A stretch of DNA of 64,000 bases from Luteolibacter pohnpeiensis (GTDB taxonomy: Bacteria > Verrucomicrobiota > Verrucomicrobiia > Verrucomicrobiales > Akkermansiaceae): positions 1-64,000 of the forward strand of contig NZ_JAENIJ010000013.1 of the NCBI RefSeq assembly GCF_016595435.1, in the 5' to 3' direction. The notes beneath the pieces are model-generated. The model did not search any database and had not been told where the DNA came from. It saw nothing but the letters and a program-made list of their open reading frames with translations. The translations under genes were made by a program, and so were the position numbers. Positions 52,039 through 60,465 of this stretch are shown in pieces (the stretch's first letter is position 1; the number at the start of each line of letters is the position of its first letter).

Positions 52039-53727
52039 TCAATCTGTCACACCTTGCTGTCGGGAAACGAGGGCGAGGATGAAGCCAGCCAAAGCAACGG
52101 TGATGATGCCCCAATCTCCGATCGTTGCGTAAAGCGTGGTGGCTGGGTTCAGCGGCACCATGACTTTGGTCAGCAAGCCGCCACTGGTGAAATGGCTGCC
52201 GGTTGCATCGGTGAGAACTTGGCGTTTGCCGGTGAGCGGTTGGAGCAGGCTGCCGGTGGAATCCAGCGCTGCACTGACGCCGGTGTTGGCACAGCGCAGC
52301 ATGGGGCGCCGCAATTCGATCGCCCGGAACAGGGCGTTGTTGAAATGTTGGTCTGCCGCTTGGCTTTCGCCGAACCAGCCATCGTTGGTGACGTTCACAA
52401 TCACTTGAGGACCGGAGCGGACGAAGCGCCGGTTCAGTCGCGGCACGGTGTCCTCAAAGCAAATGCTGGGAATGATGCCGATTTCCTGGCCACCGCTGGT
52501 TTGTGCGGTCAGAGGTTCGAAGGAATCACCTGGCGTGAACGAGCCTCCCCATTCGGCTCCGGCTTGCTCGGCGTAGATTTTTTTCAGCCACGGCATGGAA
52601 TCGATGAACGGGATGGTTTCACCAAAAATCACCAGATGGTGTTTGTGAAAGGTTTGCAGGTCGTTCTCCGGCGAGCGGATGGCGAGCGCGTTGTAGACGT
52701 GTCCGCCGTTTTTTCGATACAATTGGCCCTCAGTGGATTCTGCCTCGATTTCGTTGGAGCCGTAGATGATGGTGAATGGCGGGTAGCCGCGCCGCACGTT
52801 GAGGATGGTGCTGGTGTTCTGTTCCCACTCACCCCATTCGCCGTCACTGGTGCGGAAAATTTCGCCACCGAGTGCGCTTTCAGGCCAGAGAACCCAGTCG
52901 GGGGCATCCCCGGGTTTGAGCGATTCCATCGCCTTCGCGGTTTCGTCCTCGTAGGACAGGTTGACCTTCAATCCGTCCCACAGCCTTTGGCTTGCTTCCT
53001 GAGGAATATTGAGCTGGACCAGAAGCGCTTTCAGGGGAACCGCGACGCGTTTTTTTTCGGATTGGATCCGCCAGAATCCGTAGCCGATGACCACTGCCAG
53101 GATCACAGCGGTGATTCCCAATGTCCGGGCTGCTGTGGTTTTATTGGCGGATGATTGAGCGGAATACAGCCAGGCGGATTGGAAAAATACCGCGAGCATC
53201 GAAAGCCCGGTGACGCCGAGCAAATCGGCCGATTGGGCAATCAAGCGGGTGTCGTGAAACGCGATGCCAAGTCCGTTCCAGCCGAAGCCGGTGAAAAGCC
53301 AGCTGCGCAGCCATTCCAGGCCGCCCCATACCGCCCCGAGGTAAAGCGCGAGCAGGATCGGCTTCGCTCGCGAGCGACGTGGATTTCCCAAAGTGGCGGC
53401 AAATGCGCCGAACATACCCCAGAAAATCGCCAAATAGAGCGGCAGAAGCACCGCTCCGAGCGTGGAAACTTCAGTCAGCCAAAAAAGTTCGATCCCGAAG
53501 GCGATAACTCCTCCGAGATAACCAAGCGCAAATCCTTTCGCCGCGCGGCGTTTGGCGGTTTTTGCATCGACCGACCAAATCGCATACAACAACGGTATCA
53601 CCGCAATCCAAACCAGAAACGTGGCGTTGAATGGTGCGAACATGAGCCCGACCAATCCACCACTCAGCATGGCGGCTGGCCATTTGAGCCAAGCCGGAGG
53701 CTGTTTGGATTTTACGAAAATTCCCAT
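52039..53727 (-). CDS. lnt: Apolipoprotein N-acyltransferase
   Basis: A 562-residue membrane protein that adds the third acyl chain to lipoproteins. Six to eight hydrophobic segments fill residues 15-210, and the rest is the nitrilase-like periplasmic domain with the catalytic triad Glu (VLWPESA), Lys (FHKHHLVIFGE) and Cys (PSICFED). Length is near the family norm. A last hydrophobic segment (IITVALAGFILALV) closes the protein. The ATG at 53727 removes a 12-residue upstream extension. It fits the many lipoproteins encoded in the window. Confidence 0.92.
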   Translation of the reverse strand: MGIFVKSKQPPAWLKWPAAMLSGGLVGLMFAPFNATFLVWIAVIPLLYAIWSVDAKTAKRRAAKGFALGYLGGVIAFGIELFWLTEVSTLGAVLLPLYLAIFWGMFGAFAATLGNPRRSRAKPILLALYLGAVWGGLEWLRSWLFTGFGWNGLGIAFHDTRLIAQSADLLGVTGLSMLAVFFQSAWLYSAQSSANKTTAARTLGITAVILAVVIGYGFWRIQSEKKRVAVPLKALLVQLNIPQEASQRLWDGLKVNLSYEDETAKAMESLKPGDAPDWVLWPESALGGEIFRTSDGEWGEWEQNTSTILNVRRGYPPFTIIYGSNEIEAESTEGQLYRKNGGHVYNALAIRSPENDLQTFHKHHLVIFGETIPFIDSMPWLKKIYAEQAGAEWGGSFTPGDSFEPLTAQTSGGQEIGIIPSICFEDTVPRLNRRFVRSGPQVIVNVTNDGWFGESQAADQHFNNALFRAIELRRPMLRCANTGVSAALDSTGSLLQPLTGKRQVLTDATGSHFTSGGLLTKVMVPLNPATTLYATIGDWGIITVALAGFILALVSRQQGVTD

Positions 53728-53786
53728 GCGCGGAGCTTCAACCGTGGGATCGCCCCGGTCCACTGCGAAAAGCGCTGGCAGCCGTA

Positions 53787-54635
53787 TTATGGAGCCCAGG
53801 AATGTTGGTCCCAGAATTTACGAAGATCTTGCTGGGTGCCATTGAAGGCATTGTGTTCCAGCGGCCTGTCCATGGTGCCAAAGTATTCGGGGGATTTCCA
53901 CGGGCCATGATAGTAGTGTTTGGAAATGGAGCGCCCGGACCATTCCACGCCGCCGTATTGCCACATCGCCCAATCATTCCAGACCCCGTAGGCATTCATC
54001 AGGTCCTTGGGGGTGCGGAATCCAGAGGTGTGGGAATACAGCGCGAGCCAATATGGGCATTGGCGGATGCGACGTTTTTGTGCGGAGCTTGCATTGCTGA
54101 GCGTGCTGCGAAGCTGGGCGCTGTTTTCCAGATAGATGACCGGTAGCACTCCGGTTCGCTGTTGGATGCGATTGATGAAGGCGATGAAATCACCGGGATC
54201 GGATTTGGTATCGAAATCACCGACTAACAAAATCTTTCTGCCCTGCAGTCCGCGGCTGGAGGTGATTTCCTTCAGGCGGGAAAGATAGCGATCCGCTTGC
54301 CAGACGGGATCGACGTCCGCCAGGACGAAGTAATAGGTGCCGAGCAACATGCCCTGGCGGTTGGCAGCGCTCAGGAAATCCGCGCATTTGTCATCGATCA
54401 GGCGGCCTTTCCCGGTCCGGGCGATGAGGCCCAGGGCACCGTTTTGCTTCAGCCCTGAAACGTCATTTTGCGAAAAGGAGTCGCCTCCGCGTTGTCGTTC
54501 TTTGGGATCGTAGGAAGAGACATTCACGATTTTCGGAGCCTGGGCCAACTCAACCCGGCCATACCCACCACAGCTGTTCAGCAACCATGGCATGGCCAAA
54601 GTTGCGACGAATCCTGCCAACGAAAGAAAACGCAT
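53787..54635 (-). CDS. GH25-like (lysozyme fold) lipoprotein
   Basis: A 282-residue lipoprotein, with a lipobox at MRFLSLAGFVATLAMPWLLN then Ser-Cys22. The domain resembles family-25 glycosidases: NVSSYD, GALGLIARTGKGRLIDDKCADFL, GTYYFVLADVDPVWQADRYL, GRKILLVGDFDTKSDPGDFIAF and a closing aromatic Trp-rich region. These enzymes cleave peptidoglycan glycan strands. The catalytic Asp/Glu positions are not fully conserved, so activity is uncertain. Follows 60 bases upstream of lnt, in the same orientation. Confidence 0.65.
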   Translation of the reverse strand: MRFLSLAGFVATLAMPWLLNSCGGYGRVELAQAPKIVNVSSYDPKERQRGGDSFSQNDVSGLKQNGALGLIARTGKGRLIDDKCADFLSAANRQGMLLGTYYFVLADVDPVWQADRYLSRLKEITSSRGLQGRKILLVGDFDTKSDPGDFIAFINRIQQRTGVLPVIYLENSAQLRSTLSNASSAQKRRIRQCPYWLALYSHTSGFRTPKDLMNAYGVWNDWAMWQYGGVEWSGRSISKHYYHGPWKSPEYFGTMDRPLEHNAFNGTQQDLRKFWDQHSWAP

Positions 54636-54692
54636 GACCTATCTAACGACCTGATTCGGCAGGAAGCAAGAAGTGATGAGTTTCGGCAAGTC

Positions 54693-55073
54693 TTACGAGT
54701 TGCACCGGATTCTAACAAATGCAGTGTGGGCGGAGGAAATCAGGCCAAGCGGAGCAAGACCGATGCCCAGATAAACTGCCCACACCAGAACTGGCGTGGC
54801 AAATAATCCATCGAGCTCGATTTGCTCATTTCGCGGCGCAACCCATAGCGACAGCGCAATCCCAGCTAAGACTGAAGCCATCGCAAAGCTTCGCCAAAAC
54901 CAGCCAGGTGTTTTCTTCCAGGCCGCGTTGAGAGAGATCGCGAAAAGGCAGAAGAACAGCATGGGCACGGTGAAGGAGGGAGCGAACACCGTGAGCGCAA
55001 AGGTGAAAATCAGGCATTGGCTGGCACCCAATGTTCCGAGTGAGCGAATGCTGAAAAGCGGTCGAGGTTCCAT
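54693..55073 (-). CDS. Small integral membrane protein, unknown
   Basis: A 126-residue protein with four transmembrane segments (about residues 12-33, 35-55, 66-83 and 95-115) and short tails. ATG 55073 gives MEPRPLFSIRSLGTLGAS; a start 90 bases further up would include the remnant of a GNAT gene. No family recognised. Lies 12 bases after that remnant. Confidence 0.6.
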   Translation of the reverse strand: MEPRPLFSIRSLGTLGASQCLIFTFALTVFAPSFTVPMLFFCLFAISLNAAWKKTPGWFWRSFAMASVLAGIALSLWVAPRNEQIELDGLFATPVLVWAVYLGIGLAPLGLISSAHTAFVRIRCNS

Positions 55074-55084
55074 GGATTTTTTTG

Positions 55085-55252
55085 TTAGTGGCTGGAGATG
55101 GCGTTCTTGACACACGCTTCCGCATGATCGCGGCAATAATCCGGCGTGATCCAACCCATCCATTTTGAGATTTGTTCGCGCGACTCAAGGGCGGCGGCAT
55201 AAATCCCGTCAATATCACTCAACTGATAGGGCCGGATGGAAAAGGTGCTCAT
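55085..55252 (-). pseudogene. N-terminal remnant of a GNAT acetyltransferase
   Basis: A 55-residue ORF beginning MSTFSIRPYQLSDIDGIYAA and containing QISKWMGWITPDY is the first third of a RimJ/RimL-type GNAT enzyme. It stops at TAA 55087-55085, well before the acetyl-CoA loop. No frame downstream continues the domain; an unrelated membrane protein starts 12 bases later. It is a truncated gene or, less likely, a short functional peptide. Confidence 0.5.
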
Positions 55253-55363
55253 TGGATGCGAACTAAGCGGATGTCATGAAATGGGTAAATCCCGAATGGG
55301 CGTGGTTCGAAAAAATCTGAAATTCTTGTAACCAATCGCGCTCGTTATGCATTTGTGATCACG

Positions 55364-55642
55364 ATGAAGACCTCAACTGCTTATCTTTTATTAACTGTCG
55401 GATTTACATGTCTTGCTGCCTGCGCGGCACCATCGCGCGGGAACGGCAAACGGCTCGAAGCCAAATTCGCAGAGCTCGACACCAATCACGATGGCAAGCT
55501 CGACTACGCCGAATTTTCGAAATCTCGTGTCGCGGCAAACTCGGATGATCCGAAGTCGCTTTTCAACAAGGCTGATACCAATCACGACGCCTTCCTGTCC
55601 CAGGAGGAGATCCTGATTGCGATCAAGAGCCGCAAGGGCTGA
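55364..55642 (+). CDS. EF-hand lipoprotein
   Basis: A 92-residue protein with a lipoprotein signal (lipobox LAAC, Cys20) and two EF-hand calcium loops (DTNHDGKLDYAEF and DTNHDAFLSQEEI), matching small EF-hand proteins common in Verrucomicrobiota and Planctomycetota. A GTG at 55355 is an alternative start. Calcium binding at the envelope is inferred; the role is unknown. Confidence 0.8.
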   Translation: MKTSTAYLLLTVGFTCLAACAAPSRGNGKRLEAKFAELDTNHDGKLDYAEFSKSRVAANSDDPKSLFNKADTNHDAFLSQEEILIAIKSRKG

Positions 55643-55661
55643 AGTTCACCATTTTCATGCA

Positions 55662-55703
55662 GCCCAGATTCGTTTTTAGCATCATTGATGCAACGATCTG
55701 GGC
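55662..55703. terminator. Hairpin after the EF-hand gene
   Basis: GCCCAGATTCG (55662-55672) pairs with CGATCTGGGC (55694-55703) with one bulge. The loop holds a second small hairpin, GCATC-ATT-GATGC. No T-run on either strand, so it is a weak terminator or a structured RNA. Confidence 0.4.
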
Positions 55704-55731
55704 AGCAAAATCAGTAGCTGCTAGAAACTTC

Positions 55732-55968
55732 TCATGGTTCTCGGGGAAGGAATAGGTAGATCAAACTTCCGAGAAGATTTAGGCATACAATTAGAACGAT
55801 GCCGATGATCCGGTTGGTGTCACTGAGCCTCGGGTTGCGGATGCATGCAATGAGAGACCACAGCCAGAGCAGGAAGCCGCCGAATCCGATTAGCCCGAAC
55901 ATTCCTAATACAAATAGTTCGGGTGCTCCAATGCCAGTGGCGCCTAGTAGGTAAGGGGATAGATTCAT
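55732..55968 (-). CDS. PLDNc-like two-helix membrane protein
   Basis: A 78-residue protein with two transmembrane segments and the PLDNc-type middle (WLWSLIACIRNPRLSDTNRIIG) seen at the N-terminus of phospholipase-D-family proteins, but here standing alone. The C-terminus is IYLFLPREP, close to the usual end of these stand-alone modules. Function unknown. Confidence 0.7.
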   Translation of the reverse strand: MNLSPYLLGATGIGAPELFVLGMFGLIGFGGFLLWLWSLIACIRNPRLSDTNRIIGIVLIVCLNLLGSLIYLFLPREP

Positions 55969-56095
55969 AGGGAATTGGTGATTGCAGAGCTATCAGATGG
56001 TAGTGATTTCAGGCAATTCCAATTGCGGGCTGAGTTTGGACTGCGCCGACGGCTGCTTTTCAATTTGACGCTGTGGATTGCGCACCGAACTCTTC

Positions 56096-56827
56096 ATGGT
56101 GCTAGTTCGGACATTTGAGAGATTTTTGGCCTTGTTCATTCGCTGGCGGAAGGAGCCGTTGATGCCTGTGGCCTTGTTGCTGGCGTCATTAGGTCTCTGG
56201 GCATTCCTCGGCATCAGTGATGAATTGGGAGAACGGGAAACTCACCAATGGGATGAGAAGATTTTGCTGTCGATGCGCGAGCCCAGCGATTTGGCAGAGC
56301 CGATCGGGCCGGACTGGTTGGAGGAAAGCGGTCGGGATCTAACAGCCTTGGGCGGGTTTACCATTCTAACAGGCCTGACGCTGGCATCCATAGGCATCGC
56401 TGTGCTGTTGCGGAGGCCGCGCATCGCGGTGGTGATTGCAGTCGCGATTACAAGCGGAATGGCCTTGGTGCAATGGTTGAAGAGCGGCTACGACCGACCA
56501 CGGCCAGATCTGATTTCGCACGGCACGGTGGTTTCCAATGCCAGCTTCCCGAGTGGGCACTCGACAATGTCGGCCGTGGTTTGGCTGACGTTGGGGTTGT
56601 TGCTGGCGCGGACCCAACCAAGTCGGGCGATGCGTATCTACCTCATTTCGCTTTCCGTTCTGATCACCTTATTGGTGGGCATGAGTCGGGTTTACCTCGG
56701 AGTTCACTGGCCCACCGATGTGTTGGCCGGCTGGGCACTTGGCGCGGCGTGGGCGCTGGGTTCGTGGGTGATAGCGGTCTGGTGGGATCGGAGATCGGCG
56801 GCGCTAGGCGATGTCGTCGGGAATTGA
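56096..56827 (+). CDS. PAP2-family membrane phosphatase
   Basis: A 243-residue PAP2 protein. The phosphatase signature is complete: KSGYDRPRPD, PSGHST, and SRVYLGVHWPTD. About six membrane helices. Such enzymes dephosphorylate undecaprenyl pyrophosphate or phosphatidic acid; which one cannot be told. ATG 56096 is preferred over a TTG at 56078. It is followed by a secreted GH16 glucanase gene 38 bases later. Confidence 0.85.
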   Translation: MVLVRTFERFLALFIRWRKEPLMPVALLLASLGLWAFLGISDELGERETHQWDEKILLSMREPSDLAEPIGPDWLEESGRDLTALGGFTILTGLTLASIGIAVLLRRPRIAVVIAVAITSGMALVQWLKSGYDRPRPDLISHGTVVSNASFPSGHSTMSAVVWLTLGLLLARTQPSRAMRIYLISLSVLITLLVGMSRVYLGVHWPTDVLAGWALGAAWALGSWVIAVWWDRRSAALGDVVGN

Positions 56828-56865
56828 TCGACGCCGTCGAGGATTTCGTTCAAGGACATCGCATC

Positions 56866-57672
56866 ATGATGAAGCGGACGATTGGGACTTTGGCGTTTTT
56901 ATGGGTTACGACTCTGTCGGGCATTTCAGCTCCCTCGGATTGGAAGCTGGTTTGGTCGGACGAATTCGCGGGGAAGGAAATTGATTTCACCAAATGGTCG
57001 GTCGAAGAAAATGGCCATGGCGGCGGCAACAACGAGTTGCAGTTCTATGTGGACAGGCCGGAAAATGTGAGAGTCGAAAATGGCAATCTGGTGATCGAGG
57101 CTCGGCGTGGAAAATTCGGATCAGGCGGCGTCGAAAAAGAATTCACCTCCGGGCGAGTTCGGACCAAACGCCATGCTTCGTGGAAATACGGTCGCTTTGA
57201 AATCCGCGCCAAGCTGCCTGGCGGGCAGGGGATTTGGCCGGCGATCTGGATGTTGCCGGACAAAGAGCCCTACGGTGGATGGGCGGCGAGTGGTGAAATC
57301 GACATCATGGAACTCGTCGGCCACGAATGGGACACGGTCCATGGCACACTTCATCACGGAGCGAGCTGGCCAAACAACGTTCATACCGGTCAACCGTTCA
57401 AATTGAAGAAGGGCAACTTCGGCGACGATTTCCATGTGTTCGCCCTGGAGTGGGAAGAAGGTGAGATCCGCTGGTATGTGGATGGCAAACTCTACCAAAC
57501 TCAGAATCAATGGAGCTCGACTGGCGGGAAATTCCCAGCTCCGTTCGACCAGCCATTTCACCTCATTTTGAACGTGGCGGTCGGCGGGAATTGGCCGGGG
57601 CCACCGAACGATGCCACCGTATTTCCCCAGCAAATGCTGGTCGATTGGGTGCGGGTTTATCAAAAAAAATGA
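56866..57672 (+). CDS. Secreted GH16 beta-glucanase (laminarinase-like)
   Basis: A 268-residue glycoside hydrolase family 16 enzyme with a signal peptide (MMKRTIGTLAFLWVTTLSGIS). The catalytic motif is GEIDIMELVGHE, with Glu144 as nucleophile, Asp146, and Glu149 as acid/base. The start WKLVWSDEFAGKEIDFTKWS and the end DWVRVYQK are typical. It probably cuts beta-1,3-glucans such as algal laminarin. Sequence upstream of 56866 belongs to the PAP2 gene. Confidence 0.9.
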   Translation: MMKRTIGTLAFLWVTTLSGISAPSDWKLVWSDEFAGKEIDFTKWSVEENGHGGGNNELQFYVDRPENVRVENGNLVIEARRGKFGSGGVEKEFTSGRVRTKRHASWKYGRFEIRAKLPGGQGIWPAIWMLPDKEPYGGWAASGEIDIMELVGHEWDTVHGTLHHGASWPNNVHTGQPFKLKKGNFGDDFHVFALEWEEGEIRWYVDGKLYQTQNQWSSTGGKFPAPFDQPFHLILNVAVGGNWPGPPNDATVFPQQMLVDWVRVYQKK

Positions 57673-57701
57673 AATAACACCGCCCGGGGCTTTCTCTCAC
57701 C

Positions 57702-57878
57702 ATCGATTCAATTCCTTTGGAATGGTGTTAGCAGTGATCCGTGGAAGGTCTGATGAAATTCCCGCTGAATCCACTCAACGGGCAGCAGCCTAAACCGGAA
57801 AAGTCTGGCGATATTGGGCAACTGATCATGCGCAAACTTTTTCACCGCTAACACCATTCCGGAGGAATTGAACTCGAT
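57702..57878. repeat. 177-bp inverted-repeat element, MITE-like
   Basis: The arm at 57702-57736 and the arm at 57843-57878 are inverted copies of each other with only a few mismatches over about 35 bases, and flank about 106 bases of non-coding sequence. Each arm holds its own small palindrome (ATTCC-TTT-GGAAT; ATTCC-GGA-GGAAT). It fills the 239-base gap between GH16 and the EEP gene. It could be a miniature transposable element or a structured RNA or regulatory site. Only one copy is seen in the window. Confidence 0.55.
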
Positions 57879-57911
57879 CCCGGCATGATGAGTTCTTATC
57901 TTATCAAAACC

Positions 57912-58793
57912 TCAAGAGTCGGTTTTTATCACTAATCCGACCGGGTAGTGATCGGATAGCTCGCGCGGAGCATCAATGATGAATGCATCTGTTTTGGGAA
58001 TGCCTTGGGTAAAAATATAATCAAAGGTCGTTGGTTCGAATTTGCTGTCGGGTTCGCTGCGCCAGGTGAGGCGCTTTTCCCGTGGCGTGTTGGCCCAAGT
58101 GTTGGTGTAACCGCCCTTCGTCATGAGATCGACCACATGGCAGAGTGGAAATTGGCCGTCGTGATTCGTGTTGAAATCTCCGGCGGCGATCCAGCCGAAG
58201 ATTTTTTCTTTGGCAAATGCAGCTTTGATCACCTCGCGGTGAGCCAGCAATTGCTTCGTTTGCTCCGCCCGCATATCGGCGACGAGTTGGGCTCCGCCAG
58301 GTTTGTCGCTGCCGCCGTTGCTCTTGAGATGATTGCCGTAGACCATGATCAGGCCAGCTGGGGATTCGAGAGCGGCAAACGAAAATCCACGGGAAATGTT
58401 CGGAACATTCGCTTTCCAGGGCTCCCACCACGCTCCGTGGCAGGGGAGTTTGGAGGCGATTCCGATTTGTTGAGGGCGGAGTTCGCCTGTCGCTGGATCC
58501 GTGAAACTGCTGACAACATGGGTGGTTAGACCGGGAACTGCGGAGATTAATTCATTGAAAGCTGCCCAATCGTGAATTTCCTCGGCGACGAAGATGTCCG
58601 GGTTGAGCTTTTTCAATTCAGCTTGGCAGGCCTTCATGTGCTTGTCCGCCTCTTCAGCGGATGCGGTTGGGCGTAAACCGGGGAACCACTCAATGTTCCA
58701 GACGACGAATCGAAGATCAGCTGCAGCGGCTTGGTGAGACCAAAATGCCAGGATGAAAAGTGCTACGGAAAGCAAACGGCGGAAGGATTTCAT
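57912..58793 (-). CDS. Exported endonuclease/exonuclease/phosphatase-family protein
   Basis: A 293-residue EEP-fold enzyme with a signal peptide (MKSFRRLLSVALFILAFWSHQ). Motifs: RFVVWNIEWFPG, DIFVAEEIHDW, VYGNHLKSNGG, AAGDFNTNHDG, FDYIFTQG and LSDHYPVGL. Exported DNase or phosphodiesterase; substrate unknown. It is the second EEP protein in the window (the other is the lipoprotein at 48757-49713). The ATG at 58793 is chosen; an upstream one would disrupt the signal peptide. Confidence 0.8.
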   Translation of the reverse strand: MKSFRRLLSVALFILAFWSHQAAAADLRFVVWNIEWFPGLRPTASAEEADKHMKACQAELKKLNPDIFVAEEIHDWAAFNELISAVPGLTTHVVSSFTDPATGELRPQQIGIASKLPCHGAWWEPWKANVPNISRGFSFAALESPAGLIMVYGNHLKSNGGSDKPGGAQLVADMRAEQTKQLLAHREVIKAAFAKEKIFGWIAAGDFNTNHDGQFPLCHVVDLMTKGGYTNTWANTPREKRLTWRSEPDSKFEPTTFDYIFTQGIPKTDAFIIDAPRELSDHYPVGLVIKTDS

Positions 58794-58863
58794 GATAAGT
58801 TGGCCAAAATACCGAGCAGAGCTACAAACGAAACATGGAGCGCGGCGCATGCCATGCGTTTGT

Positions 58864-59640
58864 TTATTCCTCCGTGAAAGTCACGGTGGTTGGGAGGTTT
58901 TCAGCAAAATATTCCGACCAATGTTCGAGGAAGAATTTCTTTTCCTGGGTCAAGACCGTCGGTGACCGCCCGAGGATGGGGCGAAGCGATGTGGTCATTT
59001 GCAGCGTGACCAGGAGAAATACCGCACACCAGATGGTTAACGGAGCGCGCTGAGTTCCGCCATTGCTGAAGATGACTTGCTTGAGGAACTTGAAGGCAAA
59101 AAAGACAGCGATGATCCATGCTCCGATGCCGAGCGCGCCCATGAAGCCGAAGGAATTGGTGGATTCTGCGAAAATCCAGATGGCCGGGGAAAAGCCTAGC
59201 AACAGCAAGCCTGCAAGGGCGAGTGCGCCAGTCAGGCAAGCCGCAAGTTGCTGCGCTTGGATGCGCGAGCCGGCGAGTGTCGCGAAAATGTAGAGGCTGG
59301 GAAAGCAGATCGCGCCGGAAATGAGAAGGCCCGCAGCGATTTTCAAAGGGGCGGCCCAAAGCTGTTCGTGTTTGGCGAAGCAACCGAGAACGATGCCAAA
59401 CAACAGAAGCGAAATCAGGCTGATCAGGGCAAATTTCGGAGTTGCTCCGTTTTTGGGATTGGCCAGGTGCTGGGCCAGTGCATGCGGGCGGCGCAGCAGG
59501 GCTTCGATCAAGGTGCGGATGTCGGCGTTTTCCGGCACGGGGGGCTCCAGCGGTGGGGGCTGGACGGGGATAGCGGGCTGCGGCAGGACCGGCTTGTGGA
59601 TTTCCGGTGGTTTCGGATTAGTTGGCTCGTCGGGGTTCAT
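58864..59640 (-). CDS. Integral membrane protein, YIP1-like
   Basis: A 258-residue protein with a Pro-rich N-terminal tail (KPPEIHKPVLPQPAIPVQPP) of about 40 residues and five transmembrane segments (about 70-90, 95-118, 130-150, 165-185 and 205-225). The ALLRRPHALAQHL segment before the first helix resembles YIP1-type proteins. Function unknown. Its start lies inside the last codons of the upstream membrane gene, 23 bases of overlap, so the two are coupled and may form one complex. Confidence 0.6.
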   Translation of the reverse strand: MNPDEPTNPKPPEIHKPVLPQPAIPVQPPPLEPPVPENADIRTLIEALLRRPHALAQHLANPKNGATPKFALISLISLLLFGIVLGCFAKHEQLWAAPLKIAAGLLISGAICFPSLYIFATLAGSRIQAQQLAACLTGALALAGLLLLGFSPAIWIFAESTNSFGFMGALGIGAWIIAVFFAFKFLKQVIFSNGGTQRAPLTIWCAVFLLVTLQMTTSLRPILGRSPTVLTQEKKFFLEHWSEYFAENLPTTVTFTEE

Positions 59641-60397
59641 AACGTTTGCGGTTGGAAGTCAAATGCTTGGAAACGGAAAAAAGCAGGGACGCGAAAATGG
59701 TTAGAATGACCAGAGTGGGGATCGGTTGGCCGTGGGTGATCCGGTCAAATGAGTGCCAGACGGACTGGTAGAAATTGCCGCGCATTGGATCGGATCGGAG
59801 GAAGGCGACCTCTAAATGCGGCGAACCGAAAAAAGGACGAAGTATCCACGAAAACTGAGCCCCGAGAAATCCATTTCCGGCGAGCCAGGCAACCAAGGTC
59901 GCGTTGGCGGCGAACCGACTGGCAGCTCTGGCCGCGAGCACTTGATGCAGCCGGATATTCGCCATGATTCCGGCGAAGGCGATCAGGCAGGTGTGCGTCA
60001 GCAGATACGCCGCATGGGCGGTGACCGCTCCCGGAGCATCAGGAGCGGGAGCATTGAGCGCCAACAAAAACGTGACTGGTGCAAGTGAGCCGAGGATGAG
60101 CGCGGCGACCGCAAACGCATTGAGCAGTGCCAGCAACGATTGCCGGAAGGCGAACCCGGCGCCCAATAGAATGCCGAAAAGTCCGTTGAGCAGACCGTTG
60201 CAGGCGAGCGTCAGAAAAATCAGCAGCGGCATTTTTACTGCCACGAACGCGCCCATCAGCGGCGACCGCCAGAAGCCTACGGAAAATCCGTAAAAGCTCA
60301 TGCCGCCGATGGTGATGAGTGCCGCGACTGCAATTTCCTTTGCCGATGCGTCGTCCAAGGACTTGGCATCTGGCTGGAGGTAGTGGCGGGCAATCAC
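59618..60397 (-). CDS. Integral membrane protein, unknown function
   Basis: A 259-residue polytopic membrane protein with about six or seven transmembrane segments. Motif-like stretches are YGFSVGFWRSPLMGAFVAVK, with the GFWRSP turn, and FYQSVWHSFDRITHGQP near the end. No enzyme motif, no recognised family. Probable partner of the following membrane protein. Confidence 0.6.
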   Translation of the reverse strand: MIARHYLQPDAKSLDDASAKEIAVAALITIGGMSFYGFSVGFWRSPLMGAFVAVKMPLLIFLTLACNGLLNGLFGILLGAGFAFRQSLLALLNAFAVAALILGSLAPVTFLLALNAPAPDAPGAVTAHAAYLLTHTCLIAFAGIMANIRLHQVLAARAASRFAANATLVAWLAGNGFLGAQFSWILRPFFGSPHLEVAFLRSDPMRGNFYQSVWHSFDRITHGQPIPTLVILTIFASLLFSVSKHLTSNRKRYEPRRAN

Positions 60398-60465
60398 GTC
60401 TGCATTAGGAATTCAAACGATGAATCCCTGATGCAGGTTGTGTGAGAATTTTGTGAAACCGTGGC

